A DNA stretch of 64,000 nt from an uncultured Pelagibacteraceae bacterium (GTDB taxonomy: Bacteria > Pseudomonadota > Alphaproteobacteria > Pelagibacterales > Pelagibacteraceae). The notes under the pieces were generated by a model, which was given only the letters and a program-made list of their open reading frames with translations, ran no database searches and was not told where the DNA came from. Positions 8,250 to 16,948 of the stretch are shown piece by piece; the stretch's first letter is position 1, and every line of letters starts with the position of its first letter. The stretch lies in the NCBI GenBank assembly GCA_902523095.1, contig CABYYE010000003.1, positions 19,016 through 83,015 of the forward strand, in the 5' to 3' direction. Made by a program: the position numbers and the translations under genes.

Positions 8250-9254
8250 TTATATAAGACCAACTTTTTCACGTATATTTTTGAGGTTATCTTCAGCTAT
8301 AAGTTGTGCTTTTTTTGATCCTTCGCGTAATATACTTGATAAATAAGACTTATCGTCCATCAATTTATTTATTTCTTTTCCTACTGGACAAATTTGCTCA
8401 ATTAAAAGTTCAGTTAAATTTTTTTTTAGAAAGGAATATTCTTTTCCACTCATTTCAGCTAAAACTTTTTCTAAAGTCTGATTTGATAATTCAGAGTATA
8501 ATGTCAAGAGATTTAAAGCTTCTGGTTTTCCATTTAAAGACTTTAAATTATCAGGTATAGAAGCTGAGTCAGACTTAGCTTTTTTAATTTTTTTTGTGAT
8601 TTCATCTTCACTATCTTTTAAATTGATTCTTGAATAATCTGATTCTTCTGACTTACTCATTTTTTTTAAACCATCTCTAAGACTCATTACTCTTGAAATA
8701 TTTTTTGATATCAACGGTTCTGGCAAAGGGAAAAAATTTTCACAATTAAAATCTTTATTAAATTTTTGAGCAATATCTCTTGAAAGTTCCAAATGTTGTT
8801 TTTGATCTGCTCCTACTGGTACGTGGGTTGCTTTATAAAGTAAAATATCTGCTGCCATCAAATTTGGGTAAATGTAAAGTCCAACGCTAGCTTTTTCCTT
8901 GTTAGAACCAACCTTATCTTTAAACTGTGTCATTCTATTAAGCCATCCAATTCTTGATACACAATTTAAAATCCAGGCTAATTCGGCATGACCAGAAACT
9001 GAGGACTGATTAAAAATTATACTTTTCTTAGGATCAAGTCCCATTGCTAAAAAACAAGAAGTAGTCTCTAAAGTATTATTTTTTAATATTTTAGGATTTT
9101 GAAATATAGTTATCGCATGCAAGTCTACAACACAGTAAATGGACTCCATTTCTTGCTGAAGAGAAACAAAATTTTTTAAAGCACCTAAATAATTACCTAA
9201 GTGTAAATTTCCTGTTGGTTGTACGCCAGAAAAAGCTAATTTTTTTTTACTCAT
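8250..9254 (-). CDS. trpS: Tryptophanyl-tRNA synthetase
   Basis: Class I aminoacyl-tRNA synthetase charging tRNA-Trp in the cytoplasm. The HIGH-type motif is GNLHLGN (residues ~16-22) and the KMSKS loop is KKMSKSEES. Length 334 is typical for bacterial TrpS. It lies directly after murJ (1-nt gap), the usual murJ-trpS-nfuA order of alphaproteobacteria. Confidence 0.97.
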   Translation of the reverse strand: MSKKKLAFSGVQPTGNLHLGNYLGALKNFVSLQQEMESIYCVVDLHAITIFQNPKILKNNTLETTSCFLAMGLDPKKSIIFNQSSVSGHAELAWILNCVSRIGWLNRMTQFKDKVGSNKEKASVGLYIYPNLMAADILLYKATHVPVGADQKQHLELSRDIAQKFNKDFNCENFFPLPEPLISKNISRVMSLRDGLKKMSKSEESDYSRINLKDSEDEITKKIKKAKSDSASIPDNLKSLNGKPEALNLLTLYSELSNQTLEKVLAEMSGKEYSFLKKNLTELLIEQICPVGKEINKLMDDKSYLSSILREGSKKAQLIAEDNLKNIREKVGLI

Positions 9255-9255
9255 G

Positions 9256-10782
9256 CTAATTTGTTTTAAAATTTTTAGTTTTTAATATTCCAATTAGATA
9301 ACATGATATCAAATAAACACCTGCAACAAAACCAACAATTGATATTAAATAAATTGATTTGTATTTATATTCGTAATCTAGATAATCAGAAAAGATATCT
9401 AATCCAAAAATTAAGATAAACCCCATTAAAATTGTGCATAATAATATTCTAAAACAATTATTTGATAAGTATTTTTTCAACAGTAAATATTTGTTTTTAT
9501 TTAAAAGAAATACATACACTATAACCCCGATCCAGGTCGTTAATGACGTTGCAATAGGTATTATTATAAAGCCTACTTTATTAAATAAAGATATGCTTAA
9601 AAATATATTAAGTATAACAACGAACAACGAAATATAAAAAGGATATTTAGTATCATTTCTTGCAAAATAAAAATTTGATAAAATTTTTATCAAAGCAAAA
9701 GCTGGAACGCCGTAACCGAAATATCTTAAAGCTTCTGCAGTTATAGTAACATCTTCTTTAGAAAAAGAGCCGTATCCAAACAAAGCGCTTGTAATTTCTT
9801 CTGATGCAATTATTAATCCCACACTTGCTGGTAATGATAATAAAAGTGACAACTCAATTGACTTACTTTGAATGTTAGAAATTTTTGAAACATTTTTTTG
9901 TTTAAAAGCTTTTGATAAAGCAGGCAATGAAACTGTTCCAACAGCAATTCCTGCTAGAGCTAAATTTATTTGATAGACTCGGTCCGCATAATATAAGTAT
10001 GAAACTGCCCCTGTTTCAAAAGAAGCAATAATTGTACCGACTAAAATATTAATTTGAGTAACGCCAGAAGAAAGAACACTAGGTAAAAGTTTTTTAAAAA
10101 AAAATCGAACTTTGTTATTAATTTTTTTTTTAAATTCAATAGATGGCTTATAATATCTTTTTGTACAATAAATTAAAAATATTAATTGTATTACTCCCGA
10201 AAGCGTTACTCCGTAAGATAATTGTTTTGCAAAATTTAAATCAAAAAAATATGATGAGAGCAATGCGATAATTAATATAAAATTTAGTATAATGGGAGCT
10301 GCTGCTGCAGCTGCAAATTTATTGTATGAATTTAATATTCCAGAGAAAAAAGATGATATTGTTACAAATAATAAAAATGGAAAAGTTATTCTTGTAAGCT
10401 CAACTGTAAGATCAAACTTTTGAGTCTCTGCTAAAAATCCTGGAGCTATAAGATATACTAAATATGGAGCAAATATTTCAACTATTAAAATTATAAAAAG
10501 TAGAATTAAAATCAATAAACTAAAAATTTCATCAGCAAATTTTTTACCATTCTCTTTACTTTTACTTTTGGCTGAAATGTAACTTGGTATAAATGCTGCG
10601 TTAAAAGTTCCCTCTGCAAATAATCTCCTAAAAGTGTTAGGTAGTCTAAAAGCCACAAAAAAGGCATCCGCAAAAATTGACGCTCCCAAAAATATTGCAA
10701 TTAATATATCTCTGAGGTAGCCTAATACTCTACTTAATAAAGTATAAATGCTAAAAATATAAGTTGATGATAATAAATTCAT
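9256..10782 (-). CDS. murJ: Lipid II flippase MurJ
   Basis: MviN/MurJ membrane flippase that moves lipid II across the inner membrane for peptidoglycan synthesis. The N-terminal signature TLLSRVLGYLRDILIA and RLFAEGTFNAAFIP are clear, and about 14 hydrophobic segments span the roughly 508 residues. I chose the Met in MNLLSSTYIFS, the usual N-terminal sequence, rather than a Met seven codons upstream. Promoter signals must sit in the 73 nt shared with divergent maeB. Confidence 0.95.
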   Translation of the reverse strand: MNLLSSTYIFSIYTLLSRVLGYLRDILIAIFLGASIFADAFFVAFRLPNTFRRLFAEGTFNAAFIPSYISAKSKSKENGKKFADEIFSLLILILLFIILIVEIFAPYLVYLIAPGFLAETQKFDLTVELTRITFPFLLFVTISSFFSGILNSYNKFAAAAAAPIILNFILIIALLSSYFFDLNFAKQLSYGVTLSGVIQLIFLIYCTKRYYKPSIEFKKKINNKVRFFFKKLLPSVLSSGVTQINILVGTIIASFETGAVSYLYYADRVYQINLALAGIAVGTVSLPALSKAFKQKNVSKISNIQSKSIELSLLLSLPASVGLIIASEEITSALFGYGSFSKEDVTITAEALRYFGYGVPAFALIKILSNFYFARNDTKYPFYISLFVVILNIFLSISLFNKVGFIIIPIATSLTTWIGVIVYVFLLNKNKYLLLKKYLSNNCFRILLCTILMGFILIFGLDIFSDYLDYEYKYKSIYLISIVGFVAGVYLISCYLIGILKTKNFKTN

Positions 10783-10855
10783 AAAATCTAAATTAAGCCA
10801 CAAATAATAATTAAATAGTGCAAAACATAATTTATATTAAATGTTCTCAAATTAA

Positions 10856-13132
10856 ATGACAAAAAAATCTAAAATTGACCATTATACAGATAAAGAAGCA
10901 TTAGATTTTCATATAAAGGGAAAGTCAGGCAAAATTGAGATACATTCATCTAAACCATTAACTACAAAAAGAGATTTATCACTGGCTTATTCACCAGGTG
11001 TTGCGGCTCCAGTAAAAGAAATTTCAAAAAATCCAGAAAGTGTTTTTGACTATACAAGTAAAGGAAATTTAGTTGCTGTTATAAGTAATGGATCTGCTAT
11101 ATTAGGATTAGGGAATTTAGGATCATTAGCATCAAAACCTGTAATGGAAGGTAAATCTGTTTTGTTTAAAAGATTTGCTGATATAGACTCAATTGACATT
11201 GAAATTGATAATAACGATGTAAATTCTATAATTGAAACAATAAAAAATATTGCTGGCACATTTGGTGGTATAAATCTCGAAGATATAGCGGCACCAGATT
11301 GTTTTATAATTGAACAAAAACTTAAAGAAGTTTTAGATATACCAATTTTCCATGATGACCAACATGGAACAGCTATAATTACTACTGCAGCCTTAATTAA
11401 CGCTTTGGATATCTCAAAAAAAAAGATTGAAGAAGTAAAAATAGTTGTTAATGGAGCAGGAGCTTCTGCTCAAGCCTGCTCAAACCTTTTCAGAAGTTCA
11501 GGAGTTAAAAGTGAAAATATTATAATGTGTGACAGTAAAGGAATTATTTTCAAAGGTCGAGATAATGTTGATCAATTTAAATCTGCATTTGCAATAGAGA
11601 CAAATCTTAGAACTTTAGATCAAGCAATGAAAAATGCAGATGTTTTTTTAGGACTATCTGCCAAAGATGTTGTTAGCAAGGATATGATAAAATCTATGGC
11701 AAAGAATCCAATAATTTTTGCTTGTGCTAATCCTGATCCTGAAATTAAACCAGAGCTTATCAATGAAGTAAGATCTGATGCTATTATTGCTACTGGAAGA
11801 TCTGATTATCCAAATCAAGTAAACAATTTAATTGGTTTTCCTTACATATTTAGAGGTGCGTTAGATGTAAGAGCAAAAGTAATAAATGAAGAAATGAAGG
11901 TTGCTGCTGCTAAAGCAATAGCTTTATTAGCTAGAGAAAATGTTCCAGATGAAGTTGTATCTGCATATGGTGGTGATAGACCAAAATATGGAAAAAAATA
12001 CATAATACCTTCAACATTTGATCCTAGATTAATTAGTATTATACCAGCTGCTGTTGCAAAAGCTGCGATGGAGAGTGGTGTAGCAAGAAAGAAAGTTTTA
12101 GACCTAGAGATTTACAAAGATCAGTTAAAAAATAGATTAGACCCATCTATGTCTTTAATGCAAGGAATAAATGCCAAAGTAAGAAAGAATCCAAAAAAAG
12201 TAATTTTTGCAGAAGGTGAAGATGAAAATATGCTTAAAGCAGCTGTTGAGTTTGGAAAAAACAGACTTGGTAAACCAATTCTTATAGGAGCTGAAAAAAG
12301 AATAAAAGAGCAATTAAAAAATATTGGTTTAGATGAAAATTACAAAATTGAAATAATTAATTCTACTGATAAAGAAAAAAGAGAAAAATACGTTAAATTT
12401 TTATATAAAAAATTACAACGTGAGGGACAATTAGAACGTGATGTTGATCGTTTGGTTAGAAATGATCGTATAGCATGGGGATCATCAATGATAGCATGTA
12501 AAGATGCTGATGCCATGGTAACTGGAAATATAAGACATTACGCAGCATCAATAGAAAAATTAAAAAAAGTGGTTGAGGCTAGACCTGGAGAAGAAATCTT
12601 TGGTATGACAATGATCAATGCTAAAGGAAAAACTATACTTGTCGCAGATACAAATGTGCAAGATTTTCCCTCTGCTCAAAGATTAGTAAATGTATCTAAG
12701 TCTTGTGTAAGAGTTGCTCGATTATTTGGGTTCGATCCAAAAGTAGCTTTTCTATCACACTCAACCTTTGGTAAACCAGTTTCAAAAAATACAAAACATG
12801 TTAGAGACGCAATTCAATTGCTTAAAAATGAGAATGTTGATTTTGATTTTGACGGAGAAATGCAACCAGATGTGGCCTTAAATCCAATATATCAAGAGAT
12901 TTATCCTTTTTCAAAAATTGTCGGTAAAGCGAATATTTTGATAATGCCGGCATTACATAGTGCAGCTATCTCAACAAAACTAATGAAAGTTTTTGGTGGT
13001 GCAAAATTAATTGGACCATTGTTAATCGGATTAGGATTACCAATCGAAGTTGCTCCTTTGAGATCAAGCACATCTGATATCTTAAATTTAGCGTCTATAG
13101 CTGCTTATTCATCACATGTCATAGACTATTAA
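10856..13132 (+). CDS. maeB: NADP-dependent malic enzyme with C-terminal phosphotransacetylase-like domain
   Basis: Oxidatively decarboxylates malate to pyruvate and CO2. The malic domain shows SLAYSPGVAAPVKEI, SNGSAILGLGNLG and FHDDQHGTA; an NAD(P)-binding Rossmann segment follows (VVNGAGASAQA). From about residue 430 to the end lies a PTA-like domain, as in Escherichia MaeB, which is regulatory in known members. The 758 residues are full length. It stands alone between divergent murJ and convergent BON gene. Confidence 0.95.
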   Translation: MTKKSKIDHYTDKEALDFHIKGKSGKIEIHSSKPLTTKRDLSLAYSPGVAAPVKEISKNPESVFDYTSKGNLVAVISNGSAILGLGNLGSLASKPVMEGKSVLFKRFADIDSIDIEIDNNDVNSIIETIKNIAGTFGGINLEDIAAPDCFIIEQKLKEVLDIPIFHDDQHGTAIITTAALINALDISKKKIEEVKIVVNGAGASAQACSNLFRSSGVKSENIIMCDSKGIIFKGRDNVDQFKSAFAIETNLRTLDQAMKNADVFLGLSAKDVVSKDMIKSMAKNPIIFACANPDPEIKPELINEVRSDAIIATGRSDYPNQVNNLIGFPYIFRGALDVRAKVINEEMKVAAAKAIALLARENVPDEVVSAYGGDRPKYGKKYIIPSTFDPRLISIIPAAVAKAAMESGVARKKVLDLEIYKDQLKNRLDPSMSLMQGINAKVRKNPKKVIFAEGEDENMLKAAVEFGKNRLGKPILIGAEKRIKEQLKNIGLDENYKIEIINSTDKEKREKYVKFLYKKLQREGQLERDVDRLVRNDRIAWGSSMIACKDADAMVTGNIRHYAASIEKLKKVVEARPGEEIFGMTMINAKGKTILVADTNVQDFPSAQRLVNVSKSCVRVARLFGFDPKVAFLSHSTFGKPVSKNTKHVRDAIQLLKNENVDFDFDGEMQPDVALNPIYQEIYPFSKIVGKANILIMPALHSAAISTKLMKVFGGAKLIGPLLIGLGLPIEVAPLRSSTSDILNLASIAAYSSHVIDY

Positions 13133-13133
13133 T

Positions 13134-13712
13134 TTACATTTTATTTCGGCTTAGTTCAGATATTAGATAAATTGATGGAATGACTTTATCAACATCAAAG
13201 ATTTTATTAGCCTCTTTCATGACCTCTTTTTTTTCTTCAATGTCCGTAGCTATACCAAAAATATAAATATGTTTATTAATAGTTTCTAGAGTATAGTTTC
13301 TCGCTTTAGTTTTTTTATTGAAAACTAATGCAGATCTTAATTGACTAGTAATTAAAATATCTTTCGCAGTACTTTTAAAGTTAGTTTGACCTTTTATTGT
13401 AATTGCATTTTTTACTGATCTTACTCCTTTAGTTTCCCAGGCAAGTTTTGTAATTCTTATTTTTTCTTCAGGCTCATTAACTTTACCAGATAAAAAAATT
13501 CTTCCATCTATAACTTCTGATTGAACAGTTAAAAAATATTTTTTTTCAGTTAACGCTAATCTTGCAGATAAATTTTTTTGCATAATTGTGTCATCAATTT
13601 GCATACCAATAGTTCTTGGATCAAAAGTAATATCAACTCCAGTTCCGAATCTCCCAACTGATGTACATGAAACCAATAAACAAATTAAGATAAAACTAAT
13701 TATTATTTTCAT
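13134..13712 (-). CDS. BON-domain lipoprotein
   Basis: Short exported protein with a lipoprotein signal peptide ending LLVSCTSVG (lipobox cysteine around residue 16). Two BON-type repeats follow, about residues 45-110 and 115-180 (FLSGKVNEPEEKIRITKLAWE and IYIFGIATDIEEKKEVMKEA regions). It resembles the DolP/OsmY group, which binds outer-membrane phospholipid. Its start overlaps the rsmI end by 17 nt. The exact role is inferred from family only. Confidence 0.85.
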   Translation of the reverse strand: MKIIISFILICLLVSCTSVGRFGTGVDITFDPRTIGMQIDDTIMQKNLSARLALTEKKYFLTVQSEVIDGRIFLSGKVNEPEEKIRITKLAWETKGVRSVKNAITIKGQTNFKSTAKDILITSQLRSALVFNKKTKARNYTLETINKHIYIFGIATDIEEKKEVMKEANKIFDVDKVIPSIYLISELSRNKM

Positions 13713-14538
13713 TTTTTTTAATTTCTAAACATATTTTATATATTTTTTTTTTACTCATTTTTTCAGTATCAAATATCATTTCTACAACATCTTTTAATCT
13801 ATAGTTTTTTAAGTATTTCTTTGCTTTTTCTATTATTTTTTTTTCATCAAAAAAATCATCTTTAATATTTTTTTCTGATATTACAATAGTTAACTCACCT
13901 TTTAATCGAGTTTTAAACATCTTAATTTCATTGACTTTTTGTCTATAAAATTTTTCGTGCAATTTCGTAATTTCTTTAGCTATAAAAATTTCTCTTTCAG
14001 AAAAAAATTTCTTAAATACCTTTAAATAAAAATTTATTTTTATGGATGGTACAAAAAATACTAGGGGGAAGCTTACGTCTCTTAAATTAGATAAAGTTTT
14101 TTGTAATTCTTTTTCTTTTTTAGGTAAAAAACCATAAAAAAGAAATTTATCTTTAAATCCAGATATGCTCATCGAAGTAGTAATCGCCGAAACCCCAGGA
14201 ATAGGTATGATGTTTATTTCCTCTTCAATACACTTTTGGATTAATATTCTTCCTGGATCTGAAAGAAGAGGTGTGCCAGCATCTGAGATTAAAGACAAAA
14301 TTTTGCCTTCATTTAAATATTTTATGATCTTATCAAGTTCTTTTTTTTCGTTAAACTTGTGATAAGAGATTAATTTTTTTTTGATATCTAAGTGATTTAA
14401 TAATTTTAAGGAGTGTCTTGTGTCCTCACATAGAATTATATCGGTTTTTTTTAGAACCTCAATAGCACGAACTGTGATATCGTCTAAGTTACCAATTGGT
14501 GTTGACACAACATATAAACTTTTAGAAAGTAATTTCAT
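13696..14538 (-). CDS. rsmI: 16S rRNA 2'-O-methyltransferase RsmI
   Basis: SAM-dependent tetrapyrrole-methylase-fold enzyme that methylates the ribose of C1402 in 16S rRNA. Signature segments VSTPIGNLDDITVRA near the N-terminus, CEDTRHSLKLLNHL and ISDAGTPLLSDPG are present. Length 280 is normal. It is divergent from the LpoA-like gene with only 3 nt between the two start codons, an arrangement related to the yraM (lpoA)-rsmI neighbourhood of other Proteobacteria. Confidence 0.96.
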   Translation of the reverse strand: MKLLSKSLYVVSTPIGNLDDITVRAIEVLKKTDIILCEDTRHSLKLLNHLDIKKKLISYHKFNEKKELDKIIKYLNEGKILSLISDAGTPLLSDPGRILIQKCIEEEINIIPIPGVSAITTSMSISGFKDKFLFYGFLPKKEKELQKTLSNLRDVSFPLVFFVPSIKINFYLKVFKKFFSEREIFIAKEITKLHEKFYRQKVNEIKMFKTRLKGELTIVISEKNIKDDFFDEKKIIEKAKKYLKNYRLKDVVEMIFDTEKMSKKKIYKICLEIKKNENNN

Positions 14539-14541
14539 TTT

Positions 14542-15696
14542 ATGAATAAAAAAATTTTTATTATAATATCTTATATATTTCTTTTTTTTAATTCCAGTTT
14601 ATCAAGTTCTGAAGATAACAATACACTCAAAGTCGGTCTTTTAGCTCCGTTGAGTGGAGAATATAAGAAATTGGGTGACTCATTAATGTACTCTTTGCAA
14701 TTAGCTCTTGGTGAAATAAATGATAAAAATGTTCATATTATTCCTAGAGACTCTGGCTCTAATGACAAAGATAAATTAAATAATGCCATTAAAGAAATAC
14801 GTTCACAAGGAGTTTCTGTAGTAATTGGGCCTATCAATAATAGTGACTTTAATGAGGTAAAAAAATTTAGTGATATGGTTTTTATCTCACCATCTAATAT
14901 TAATCCTGAGTTTCAAAATAATATCATAAGTATTGGTGTTAGTTTTGAGTCACAAATAAAAGCACTAAAGAAATTTATAAATAATCAAAAAAAGAAAAAG
15001 ACTGTAATTCTTTTACCAAAAAATCAATACACAGATCTCATAGAAAAAAAATTAAGTGGATTGGATATGAAAAATTTTAAGATTTTTAAGTATAGTTCTG
15101 ATCCTAAAGTTTTAACAGGTGAAATAGAGGTACTTACTAATTATTCTCAAAGAAAAAGAAATTTACAAATCAGAAAAAAAATTTTTGAGGATAAAGAAGA
15201 TGAACAATCAAAACGTGAGCTTAACAAACTCGAACAAAAGTATACTTTGGGCGATGTGAATTTTGACTCGGTTATAATAATTGACTTTGGTAGTAGTTTA
15301 AAAAGTGTACTAACCTCACTAGTATTTACAGATGTGGACCAAGATAAAGTCTTATTTACTACTTTAAATCAATGGTTTGATGAAAGTATTTTTTACGAGA
15401 ACACAGTTAAAAAATTATATTATCCTTCGATTAACCTTAAACAGTACAAAAAATATAAAAAAAAATACTTTAATACTTTCAAAGATTATCCAAGCGAAAT
15501 AACTATTCTTGCTTATGACGCTATAGGACTAATTTATTATGCTTGGAAAAAAAATGGTAATTTAAGCGGTGTAAAAGATTTTGCTTTTAAAGGTAAAATA
15601 AAAGGTAAAATTGGTACTTTTAGTTTTGATAATAGAAAAATAATTCAAGACTTGCATATTTATAAAGTAGAAAATAAAAAATTTACAAAGTTTTAA
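14542..15696 (+). CDS. LpoA-like periplasmic protein (penicillin-binding protein activator family)
   Basis: Signal peptide at residues 1-22, then a type 1 periplasmic-binding-protein fold starting VGLLAPLSGEYKKLGDSL. The sequence and its position beside rsmI fit the LpoA/YraM C-terminal domain family, which in Escherichia activates PBP1A. The TPR-rich N-terminal half of Escherichia LpoA is absent (384 residues). A charged insertion of about 50 residues (~200-245) is lysine/glutamate rich. An alternative is a branched-chain amino-acid-type binding protein, but no transporter genes are nearby. The end overlaps convergent rdgB by 14 nt. Confidence 0.75.
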   Translation: MNKKIFIIISYIFLFFNSSLSSSEDNNTLKVGLLAPLSGEYKKLGDSLMYSLQLALGEINDKNVHIIPRDSGSNDKDKLNNAIKEIRSQGVSVVIGPINNSDFNEVKKFSDMVFISPSNINPEFQNNIISIGVSFESQIKALKKFINNQKKKKTVILLPKNQYTDLIEKKLSGLDMKNFKIFKYSSDPKVLTGEIEVLTNYSQRKRNLQIRKKIFEDKEDEQSKRELNKLEQKYTLGDVNFDSVIIIDFGSSLKSVLTSLVFTDVDQDKVLFTTLNQWFDESIFYENTVKKLYYPSINLKQYKKYKKKYFNTFKDYPSEITILAYDAIGLIYYAWKKNGNLSGVKDFAFKGKIKGKIGTFSFDNRKIIQDLHIYKVENKKFTKF

Positions 15697-16261
15697 CTCT
15701 TCTCTTTAGTCTTTTAAAAGCGATATATCTATGATCCATCATAATCTTTTTATTTTTACTCATTTGACTAAAAGTTAATTGACTAGAATTAGGTATAAAT
15801 ATAGGATCGTAACCAAAACCTTTATTTCCAAGAATTTTTTTTGAGATCACACCTTTTATCACTCCAATTTCTGTACAAATTTTTCTTTTTTTTGAAATAT
15901 AAGTTAAGCAACATACAAATTTTGCACTTCTATTTTTTTTTGGTTTCATTTTTTTTAAAATAAATTTCATTGCTTTTCGAAAACTTCCATGCTTTTTAGC
16001 CCATCTGGCTGAAAAAATTCCAGGATTTCCATTTAAAGCTTTTATGCATAAACCTGAGTCATCTGAAATAATTGGTATATTTGTATATTTAGAAAAATAT
16101 TTAGCTTTTAATTTTGAATTTGCTACAAAGGTTTTACCTGTCTCTTTTGGGCTTTTAATATTAAGCGATTTTGGTGAGATTTTTTTTATATTTTTTGATA
16201 GCAAAAAGCTAATTTCTTTAAACTTACCTTTATTATGAGTGCCTACTAAAATTTTTTTCAT
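15683..16261 (-). CDS. rdgB: Non-canonical purine NTP pyrophosphatase (RdgB/HAM1)
   Basis: Hydrolyses ITP, dITP and XTP to monophosphates, cleaning the nucleotide pool. The N-terminal VGTHNKGKFKEI, the central SDDSGLCIKALNGNPG with SARWA, and the C-terminal MSKNKKIMMDHRYIAFKRL match HAM1 proteins. Length 192 is typical. It is divergent from grpE, a pairing often seen with heat-shock genes in alphaproteobacteria. Confidence 0.95.
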   Translation of the reverse strand: MKKILVGTHNKGKFKEISFLLSKNIKKISPKSLNIKSPKETGKTFVANSKLKAKYFSKYTNIPIISDDSGLCIKALNGNPGIFSARWAKKHGSFRKAMKFILKKMKPKKNRSAKFVCCLTYISKKRKICTEIGVIKGVISKKILGNKGFGYDPIFIPNSSQLTFSQMSKNKKIMMDHRYIAFKRLKRRVKTL

Positions 16262-16305
16262 TAGTATCTAGTAATTTAAACTTTAGACACTATATAGCAG
16301 TTATT

Positions 16306-16890
16306 ATGGGACTAGATAATCAAAAAGAAGTTGAAAAAAAAGAAAATATTGAAGAAAAACCAGATGAAAAAAGTCCTGAAAAATCGGTTTCTGTGGAAGA
16401 AAAACTTGAGATTTCAGAAGATAAACTATTAAGATCTCTGGCTGAAATTGAAAACCAGAGAAGAAGATTTGAAAAAGAAATAAAAGATGCCTTTGAATTT
16501 GGTTCATTTAATTTTGCAAAAGAAAGCCTGGCTATATTAGATAATTTGCAAAGAGCTAAAGAAGCAATAAAAAACGATCAAATTTTAAAATCAAATAAAG
16601 ATCTCGATCGATTTATAGAAAATATTACAATTATAGAAAAGGACCTTACATCAATTTTTGAAAAGAATAGAATTATTAAGATTAATACAAATCAGAAAAA
16701 ATTCGATCCTAACTTACATCAAGCTATGTCTGAAATAGAGAACTCTGAAGTGGATCCAGGAATTATCTTAGCAGAGATACAAGCTGGCTACATGTTGGGT
16801 GATAGGCTTTTAAGGCCTGCTTTAGTCAGTATAGCAAAGAAGATAGTGAATAAAAAACAAGAAAATACGGAAAAAAAAGGCAATAAATAA
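16306..16890 (+). CDS. grpE: Nucleotide exchange factor GrpE
   Basis: Co-chaperone releasing ADP from DnaK. The acidic/lysine-rich N-terminal ~45 residues are followed by the long coiled-coil (LLRSLAEIENQRRRFEKEI) and the C-terminal beta wing (HQAMSEIENSEVDPGIILAEIQAGYMLGDRLLRPA). Length 194 is normal. It precedes dnaK by 58 nt, and that gap holds a heat-shock-like promoter. Confidence 0.96.
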   Translation: MGLDNQKEVEKKENIEEKPDEKSPEKSVSVEEKLEISEDKLLRSLAEIENQRRRFEKEIKDAFEFGSFNFAKESLAILDNLQRAKEAIKNDQILKSNKDLDRFIENITIIEKDLTSIFEKNRIIKINTNQKKFDPNLHQAMSEIENSEVDPGIILAEIQAGYMLGDRLLRPALVSIAKKIVNKKQENTEKKGNK

Positions 16891-16891
16891 C

Positions 16892-16919
16892 CTTGTAGAG
16901 ATGAAAAAAGCACCCATAT
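16892..16919 (+). promoter_or_regulatory. Putative sigma-32 (RpoH) promoter of dnaK
   Basis: CTTGTAG (16892-16898) and CCCATAT (16913-16919) are separated by 14 nt and match the heat-shock consensus CTTGAAA-N11-16-CCCATnT with only two changes, both in the -35 element. The start of transcription would fall near 16926, leaving a ~23-nt leader with a short AAGG before the dnaK ATG. The -35 hexamer CTTGTA also forms an inverted repeat with TACAAG at 16919-16924. Confidence 0.6.
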
Positions 16920-16948
16920 ACAAGTAGTAAAATAAAGGAATAAAAATT

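Noticed and set aside
10783..10855. Possible metabolite riboswitch before maeB
   Set aside because: The gap is too short and shows no paired elements or conserved riboswitch core.
16262..16305. Heat-shock promoter directly upstream of grpE
   Set aside because: CACTATATAG resembles a -10 but no CTTG-type -35 lies at the right distance.
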